The translations under genes were made by a program, and so were the position numbers. From Altererythrobacter sp. (lineage in GTDB: Bacteria; Pseudomonadota; Alphaproteobacteria; Sphingomonadales; Sphingomonadaceae), in NCBI GenBank assembly GCA_023260985.1, contig JALRKY010000080.1:1-64000 (forward strand): DNA of 64,000 nt, written 5' to 3'. Below the pieces are notes generated by a model that was not told where the DNA came from, made no database searches, and worked only from the letters and a program-made list of their open reading frames with translations. Each line of letters begins with the position of its first letter. Within the stretch, counting starts at the first letter, position 1. This document shows positions 59,538-64,000 of this stretch, in pieces.

Positions 59538-60557
59538 ATGCCCGGCTTGCTTCTCGACACTTTGCGCGGTCAAAAGGGTGATCGGGTACCCATATGGCTG
59601 ATGCGCCAGGCAGGGCGTTACCTTTCAGAATATCGCGCATTGCGTGCCGAAAAGGGCGGATTCCTCGAACTCGTCTACGATAGCGAAGCCGCGGCGGAGA
59701 TCACGATCCAACCATTGCGCCGGTTCGGCTTCGACGGGGCGATCCTGTTCTCGGATATCCTGATCGTGCCGCATGCGATGGGACAGGGGCTCGAATTCCT
59801 CGCGGGCGAAGGCCCCAAGCTGTCGCCACCGCTACTAGACGCGCGATTGGAGGATTTCACCGCGCAACCCGAACGGTTCGAAGCGATCTATGAAACCGTG
59901 CGGCTGTGCCGGGCGCAGCTCGGCGAAAGCGTGACCATGCTCGGTTTCGCGGGCAGCCCCTGGACCGTCGCGACCTATATGGTGGCGGGCGAAGGCAGCC
60001 GCGACCAACATGACACGCGCGAGTTGGCCTATGTCGATCCGGCGCGGTTCGAGGAAATTATCGGCGCCATCGTCGACGTGTCGATAACTTATCTGCGCGG
60101 GCAGATCGATGCTGGGGCCGAAGCAGTGCAATTGTTCGACAGTTGGGCCGGCAGTCTCGCACCAGACCAATTCGACCGCTGGGTGATTGCGCCCAATGCC
60201 GCGATCACCGCCGCGCTCAAGCAATCTCATCCGGGTACGCCGGTGATCGGCTTTCCCAAGGGCGCGGGAGCCAAGCTTGCTGCCTATGCCAATGAGACCG
60301 GGGTTGACGCAGTGGGATTGGATGAGACGGTCGATCCCGAACGGGCGGATCGCGAATTGCCCAAGGGCATGCCGGTGCAAGGTAATCTTGATCCACTGCT
60401 GCTGATGGCGGGCGGTGCGCCCCTGGTCGATCGCGCGCGCTTCATCCTCAGGACTTTCGCCGATCGCCCGCATGTGTTCAATCTGGGCCACGGGATCGGA
60501 CAGTTCACGCCGATCAAGCATGTCGACCAGCTCGTTGCGGCCGTGCGCGGACAGTGA
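59538..60557 (+). CDS. hemE: Uroporphyrinogen decarboxylase
   Basis: This 339-residue enzyme of haem synthesis converts uroporphyrinogen III to coproporphyrinogen III. Motifs: PVWLMRQAGRYLSEYR-like start (WLMRQAGRYLSEYRAL), ILFSDILIVPHAMGQGLEF (catalytic Asp), GFAGSPWTVATYMVAGEGS and FNLGHGIGQFTP. A good SD is missing; GGAT in the DnaA-like site lies about 9 bases upstream. Its start is 17 bp after the AT palindrome of the proposed origin. hemJ follows 52 bp downstream in the same direction. Confidence 0.95.
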   Translation: MPGLLLDTLRGQKGDRVPIWLMRQAGRYLSEYRALRAEKGGFLELVYDSEAAAEITIQPLRRFGFDGAILFSDILIVPHAMGQGLEFLAGEGPKLSPPLLDARLEDFTAQPERFEAIYETVRLCRAQLGESVTMLGFAGSPWTVATYMVAGEGSRDQHDTRELAYVDPARFEEIIGAIVDVSITYLRGQIDAGAEAVQLFDSWAGSLAPDQFDRWVIAPNAAITAALKQSHPGTPVIGFPKGAGAKLAAYANETGVDAVGLDETVDPERADRELPKGMPVQGNLDPLLLMAGGAPLVDRARFILRTFADRPHVFNLGHGIGQFTPIKHVDQLVAAVRGQ

Positions 60558-60609
60558 TGATTGTGGCGGGGGATGACGCGGTGGTGAACTGCGCCTACAT
60601 AAGCGAGCG

Positions 60610-61065
60610 ATGCAGGACGTCATCGCCATGACCTATCTTTGGCTCAAGGCTGGCCACATCATTTTCGTGGTCTTCTGGATGGCGGGCCTTTTCATGCTCC
60701 CGCGGCAACTTATCTATGTCCACCCGGCGCAACCCGGTTCGGAAGAGGAAGTACTATGGGTTCACCGCATGGGCCTGTTGCGCAAGGTCATCCTCACGCC
60801 GAGCTTGGTGGTGGTGTGGGTGCTTGGCCTGCTCATGGCGGCCGAATTAGGCCTGTTTGCGGCCGCGCCGGGATTGGGCTGGCTTCATGCCAAGCTGCTC
60901 TTCGTGCTGCTGCTCACTGGCTATCACGGCTTCATGGTCGCGCAATCGAAGAAGGTTGCCGCCGGAGAGCGGCCGCTCAGCGAAAAACAACTGCGCATGC
61001 TGGGCGAAGCGCCCGGCCTGCTGCTGGCGATTATCGTGGTGCTGGCGGTGCTCCGCCCTTTCTGA
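60610..61065 (+). CDS. hemJ: Protoporphyrinogen IX oxidase HemJ
   Basis: This 151-residue membrane protein is the oxygen-independent-type protoporphyrinogen oxidase of many alphaproteobacteria and cyanobacteria. It has four membrane segments and the motif YLWLKAGHIIFVVFWMAG, then LPRQLIYV and a conserved His in LHAKLLFVLLLTGYHGFM and Arg in LRMLGEAPGLL. Haem binding by the His pair is known for the family. It lies between hemE and rho, the standard order at this origin. Confidence 0.9.
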   Translation: MQDVIAMTYLWLKAGHIIFVVFWMAGLFMLPRQLIYVHPAQPGSEEEVLWVHRMGLLRKVILTPSLVVVWVLGLLMAAELGLFAAAPGLGWLHAKLLFVLLLTGYHGFMVAQSKKVAAGERPLSEKQLRMLGEAPGLLLAIIVVLAVLRPF

Positions 61066-61092
61066 ACCATTTGCTCGGCGAACAATCGGCGA

Positions 61093-61121
61093 TTGACGGC
61101 GGTTTCCGCGGGTCGTATTTT
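61093..61121 (+). promoter_or_regulatory. Promoter of rho
   Basis: TTGACG (61093-61098), a 17-bp spacer and TATTTT (61116-61121) precede rho. The ATG at 61251 is about 120 bases from the expected start, leaving a long leader that could allow Rho-dependent autoregulation. Confidence 0.55.
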
Positions 61122-61250
61122 GAAATCCTCTAACCGGCATGAGGCTTCGCATTCGGTGAAGCCAAGGTCTGCTTTCTCCAAGCCCATATGCCTCACTCAA
61201 AAGACGAGGCGACGACCTGTAGGCCAATCCAGAGACGGACATATATTGCA

Positions 61251-62516
61251 ATGCATCTCAAAGACTTGAAACGTAAGACACCGGCCGAACTAGTCGCCAT
61301 GGCTGAAGAGTTGGGTGTCGAAGGCGCATCGACCATGCGCCGGCAGGATCTGCTGTTCAGCATCCTGCGCGAACTTGCTGAAGACGAGGAATATGAAGAG
61401 AAGATCATGGGTGTCGGCACCATCGAGGTGCTGCAGGACGGATTTGGCTTCCTGCGCTCGCCTGAGGCGAACTATCTCGCCGGGCCCGACGACATTTATG
61501 TCTCGCCCAACCAGATCCGAAAATGGGGCCTGAGGACTGGCGACACGGTTGAAGGTGAGATCCGCGCCCCGCGCGACGGTGAGCGCTATTTTGCCCTCAC
61601 AAGCCTCACGAGCGTCAATTTTGACGATCCGGAGGCGGTGCGCCACCGCACCAATTTCGACAACCTCACACCGCTCTATCCGGACAAGAAGCTGACTCTT
61701 GATCCGGTCGACCCGACCGTGAAGGACAGGAGCGCGCGGGTGATCGACATCATCGCGCCGCAGGGCAAGGGCCAGCGCGCGCTGATCGTGGCGCCGCCGC
61801 GCACCGGCAAGACCGTTCTGCTGCAGAACATCGCCAAGGCGATTACCGACAATCACCCCGAGGTGTTCCTGATCGTGCTCCTGGTCGACGAACGACCCGA
61901 GGAAGTCACCGACATGCAGCGCAGCGTGAAGGGTGAGGTTATTTCCTCAACCTTCGACGAGCCTGCGACGCGCCACGTGCAGGTCGCCGAAATGGTGATC
62001 GAAAAAGCCAAGCGCCTGGTCGAACACAAGCATGATGTGGTGATCCTCCTTGACTCGATCACGCGCCTCGGCCGTGCCTATAACACCGTGGTTCCGAGCT
62101 CAGGCAAGGTACTGACCGGCGGTGTCGACGCCAATGCCCTGCAGCGCCCCAAGCGTTTCTTTGGCGCAGCGCGCAACATCGAGGAAGGCGGTTCTCTTTC
62201 GATCATCGCCACCGCGCTGATCGATACCGGCAGCCGCATGGACGAAGTGATCTTTGAAGAGTTCAAGGGCACCGGCAACAGCGAAATCGTGCTCGACCGC
62301 AAGGTCGCAGACAAGCGCATCTTCCCGGCGCTCGATGTCGGCAAGTCCGGCACCCGCAAGGAAGAACTGCTGGTGGGCAAGGACAATCTGTCGAAGATGT
62401 GGGTGCTGCGCCGCATCCTCATGCAGATGGGCACCATCGATGCGATGGAATTCCTGCTCGATAAGATGAAAGATTCGAAGTCGAACGAAGACTTCTTTGC
62501 GACGATGAACCAGTAA
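61251..62516 (+). CDS. rho: Transcription termination factor Rho
   Basis: This 421-residue hexameric RNA helicase has an N-terminal helical domain ([20 protein letters not shown]), an RNA-binding cold-shock-like domain ([20 protein letters not shown]) and an ATPase domain. The P-loop is APPRTGKT (181-188), Walker B is [16 protein letters not shown], and the Q- and R-loops are in [20 protein letters not shown]. It lacks the insertion of actinobacterial Rho. ATG 61251 is the family start. A long leader (from about 61128) and a hairpin terminator at 62525 flank it. Confidence 0.97.
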   Translation: MHLKDLKRKTPAELVAMAEELGVEGASTMRRQDLLFSILRELAEDEEYEEKIMGVGTIEVLQDGFGFLRSPEANYLAGPDDIYVSPNQIRKWGLRTGDTVEGEIRAPRDGERYFALTSLTSVNFDDPEAVRHRTNFDNLTPLYPDKKLTLDPVDPTVKDRSARVIDIIAPQGKGQRALIVAPPRTGKTVLLQNIAKAITDNHPEVFLIVLLVDERPEEVTDMQRSVKGEVISSTFDEPATRHVQVAEMVIEKAKRLVEHKHDVVILLDSITRLGRAYNTVVPSSGKVLTGGVDANALQRPKRFFGAARNIEEGGSLSIIATALIDTGSRMDEVIFEEFKGTGNSEIVLDRKVADKRIFPALDVGKSGTRKEELLVGKDNLSKMWVLRRILMQMGTIDAMEFLLDKMKDSKSNEDFFATMNQ

Positions 62517-62524
62517 ACATTGTT

Positions 62525-62568
62525 GGGTCCGCGCCATTGCGCATTATGGCGCGGGCCCGCTTGCCTTT
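62525..62568 (+). terminator. Hairpin terminator of rho
   Basis: A 13-bp stem (62525-62537 with 62546-62558, one G-U pair) with an 8-base loop is followed by GCTTGCCTTT. The T-run is weak, but the stem is long and GC-rich. Confidence 0.6.
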
Positions 62569-62595
62569 GGGCGCTATCCAGCTATCACCGGGCCA

Positions 62596-62988
62596 ATGCT
62601 GCGCCAATATGTCTATATCAGCACTGCGGACGGGATCGGTCCCGAGGATATCGCTTCGATCCTCGACTCGTGCCAGCACAACAATAGCGAGCGCAATGTT
62701 ACTGGCCTGCTGCTCTACAACGGGCGCAATTTTCTCCAGCTACTCGAAGGCGATGTAGAGGATCTGTCCTGGGTGATGCGCAAGATCGAAGCCGATCCGC
62801 GCCATAACGGGGTTTCGATTATCGAGGATATCGCCATTGCCGGGCGCGCCTGCCCCGACTGGCTCATGCGGCATATCCGCATTGTCGACCAGGTGCCCGA
62901 GAGGCGTGTGGCGCTCGACGCCGAACTGCCCGCCGCGCTCGAGCCGAACCTGCGGCGGATCATCCTGAATTTTGCGGCACTGAACTAG
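62596..62988 (+). CDS. BLUF-domain photoreceptor
   Basis: This 130-residue protein is a free-standing BLUF domain sensing blue light through FAD. The key residues of the AppA type are present: Tyr7 (YVYIS), Asn30 (QHNNSERNVTG), Gln48 (NFLQLLEG) and Trp89 (CPDWLM). A short helical tail follows and no output domain is fused, so the signal is probably relayed to a partner protein. It lies just after rho and its terminator. The partner gene is not evident in the window. Confidence 0.88.
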   Translation: MLRQYVYISTADGIGPEDIASILDSCQHNNSERNVTGLLLYNGRNFLQLLEGDVEDLSWVMRKIEADPRHNGVSIIEDIAIAGRACPDWLMRHIRIVDQVPERRVALDAELPAALEPNLRRIILNFAALN

Positions 62989-63022
62989 GCGCGAAGCTCG
63001 CTACGCAATCGAGCACGCAGCC

Positions 63023-63424
63023 CTAGGCCTTTTGGTGATCCAGCTGCGCAGCCATCATTTCCCAGACCTTGTTTATGGCCTTGAGTGGGCGAACCATCAC
63101 TTTGAAATCCTTGATCAAACCATCCTCGTCGAAAGCGATCATGTCGATCCCATTGACGTGGATGTCATCCATCTCGGTGGTGAATTCGAGCACGACAGTG
63201 TCGTCGCCCACAACTTCGCGCACATAGGTGAAGCTGCCATTTCCCAGCGTCGCCCCCGCTGCAGTGAGATAGGCGACCACGATCGGCTTGCCCACTTGCG
63301 GGGTGTGGACGACAGGCGAGTGAAACACCGCGTCATCGCGCATTATGGCGGCGAGTGCGGCAGGATCGCTTCCTCCTTCGATCACTTCGTGCCAGCGCTT
63401 GAGGCCTTCGGCTGCAATGCTCAT
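63023..63424 (-). CDS. SnoaL/NTF2-like small protein
   Basis: This 133-residue protein has an NTF2-like cone fold: RWHEVIEGGSDPAALAAIMRD, DAVFHSPVVHTP, VVLEFTTEMDDIHVNGID and the final helical region. SnoaL-like proteins include enzymes and ligand-binding proteins, and the function is not indicated. It is divergent from the BLUF gene end and follows the dienelactone hydrolase-type gene by 26 bp on the same strand. Confidence 0.75.
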   Translation of the reverse strand: MSIAAEGLKRWHEVIEGGSDPAALAAIMRDDAVFHSPVVHTPQVGKPIVVAYLTAAGATLGNGSFTYVREVVGDDTVVLEFTTEMDDIHVNGIDMIAFDEDGLIKDFKVMVRPLKAINKVWEMMAAQLDHQKA

Positions 63425-63450
63425 TGGATGCTCCCTATAATCCGCGATGT

Positions 63451-64000
63451 TCAGCCGAGATGTTCGGCGAAAAAGGCCTTCGTGCGGTTGTCGGCGAGCT
63501 GCGCGCCCGCTTCGTTGCGGCGGTTGCCGCTTTCAGTGGCGAAGCCATGGTCGAGCCCTTCGTAATCATAGAGCGTGACCCGCGGATGATCGTCCAGCCC
63601 GGCATGCATCGCGGCTTGCGCTTCAGGTCCGACGAAATGGTCTGCGGTAGGCACGTGCAACAACAGGGGATGCGCGATGCCGTGCTTCTCGCCCAGCATC
63701 TGGTCGATCATCACCCCGTAATAGCCGACCGAGGCGTCGATATCGGTGCGCGCTGCAGTCATATAGGCGAGCTTGCCGCCCAGGCAGTAACCGACGCAGC
63801 CGACCTTCGGCACGCCGGCCACACGGCGGATCCAGTGGATCGTCGCTTCGATGTCCTTCACCCCGTCATCGGGATTGTATTCCCCGAAATAGCCGAGCGC
63901 TTCCTGGAATTCGGCTTCGACGTCCGGGTCGAGCTGGATGCCCGGCTTCATGCGGAAGAACAGGTCGGGCGCGACCGCGAGATAGCCTTCGGCCGCCCAG
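63451..64000 (-). CDS. Dienelactone hydrolase family protein (truncated by window end)
   Basis: The frame is open across the end of the window on the 5' side (WAAEGYLAVAPDLFFRMKPG), so the ATG at 63951 is internal. The catalytic triad of dienelactone hydrolases is visible: Cys in VGYCLGGKL, Asp in TADHFVGPE and His in LDHGFATE. These enzymes hydrolyse lactones or esters in chloroaromatic breakdown, but many family members have other, unknown substrates. The missing N-terminus would carry the first beta strands. Confidence 0.85.
   Translation of the reverse strand, partial: WAAEGYLAVAPDLFFRMKPGIQLDPDVEAEFQEALGYFGEYNPDDGVKDIEATIHWIRRVAGVPKVGCVGYCLGGKLAYMTAARTDIDASVGYYGVMIDQMLGEKHGIAHPLLLHVPTADHFVGPEAQAAMHAGLDDHPRVTLYDYEGLDHGFATESGNRRNEAGAQLADNRTKAFFAEHLG

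Overview
The window is a piece of an alphaproteobacterial chromosome, most likely Sphingomonadales and probably Erythrobacteraceae. This is inferred from protein families and gene order (MmcB, DUF1491, DUF2093, a DUF2497/PopZ-like protein, UrcA, a short SufD, a ThiS-ThiG fusion, an isoaspartyl-methyltransferase-like gene before TolC, and a GTTC-N7-GTTC LexA box). No rRNA gene is present. Nearly all of it is GC-rich, tightly packed core genome with many ATGA, GTGA or TGATG stop/start overlaps.

Layout. 1-3.4 kb: an AT-richer accessory segment on the 3' side of a tRNA-Arg(CCG) gene. It holds the end of a VanA-type Rieske oxygenase, three secreted or lipid-anchored proteins of unknown function (one with an internal tandem duplication) and an HGG-type mobile-element-like ORF. 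3.5-13.6 kb: LexA-controlled mmcB, a sterol-desaturase-family enzyme, an envelope proteostasis operon (M48-TPR protease, DsbA-like protein, PDZ-M48 protease), an HD-domain protein, a LytS/LytTR two-component pair and nadC. 13.7-23 kb: tadA, rpmB, an M23 lipoprotein, a DUF2093 protein, xseA and purD (divergent with overlapping start codons), and a stretch containing several ORFs broken by apparent single-base losses. 23-29.3 kb: a nine-gene SUF iron-sulfur operon (iscR, sufB, membrane protein, DUF559 protein, sufC, sufD, sufS, sufT, sufA) with an IscR-like operator. 29.6-41.4 kb: pyrD, ggt, an acyl-CoA synthetase, merC-thiSG, ctaA-cutA, rplM-rpsI and a phosphoesterase. 41.5-53.7 kb: urcA, a second LytS/LytTR pair, class I fumarase, the methyltransferase-like gene with tolC, the DUF2497 gene, an S9 peptidase, a 2Fe-2S ferredoxin, a CBS protein, an ErpA-like protein, xthA and a SleB-type hydrolase.

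53.9-64 kb is the most informative part. ptsN, hpf, dnaQ, coaE, aroE, maf and ppsR run leftward, while hemE, hemJ and rho run rightward. The 331-bp gap between ppsR and hemE (59207-59537) carries an AT-rich palindrome, several DnaA-box-like 9-mers and four GANTC methylation sites. By synteny with the Caulobacter hemE/RP001 origin I propose it as the chromosomal replication origin. A BLUF photoreceptor, a SnoaL-like protein and a truncated dienelactone hydrolase close the window.

I saw no CRISPR array, rRNA operon, intact insertion sequence or prophage, and no clear candidate for a wholly new system. The strongest leads are the origin, the IscR and LexA operators, the xseA/purD start overlap, the odd SUF operon passengers and the cluster of broken genes.
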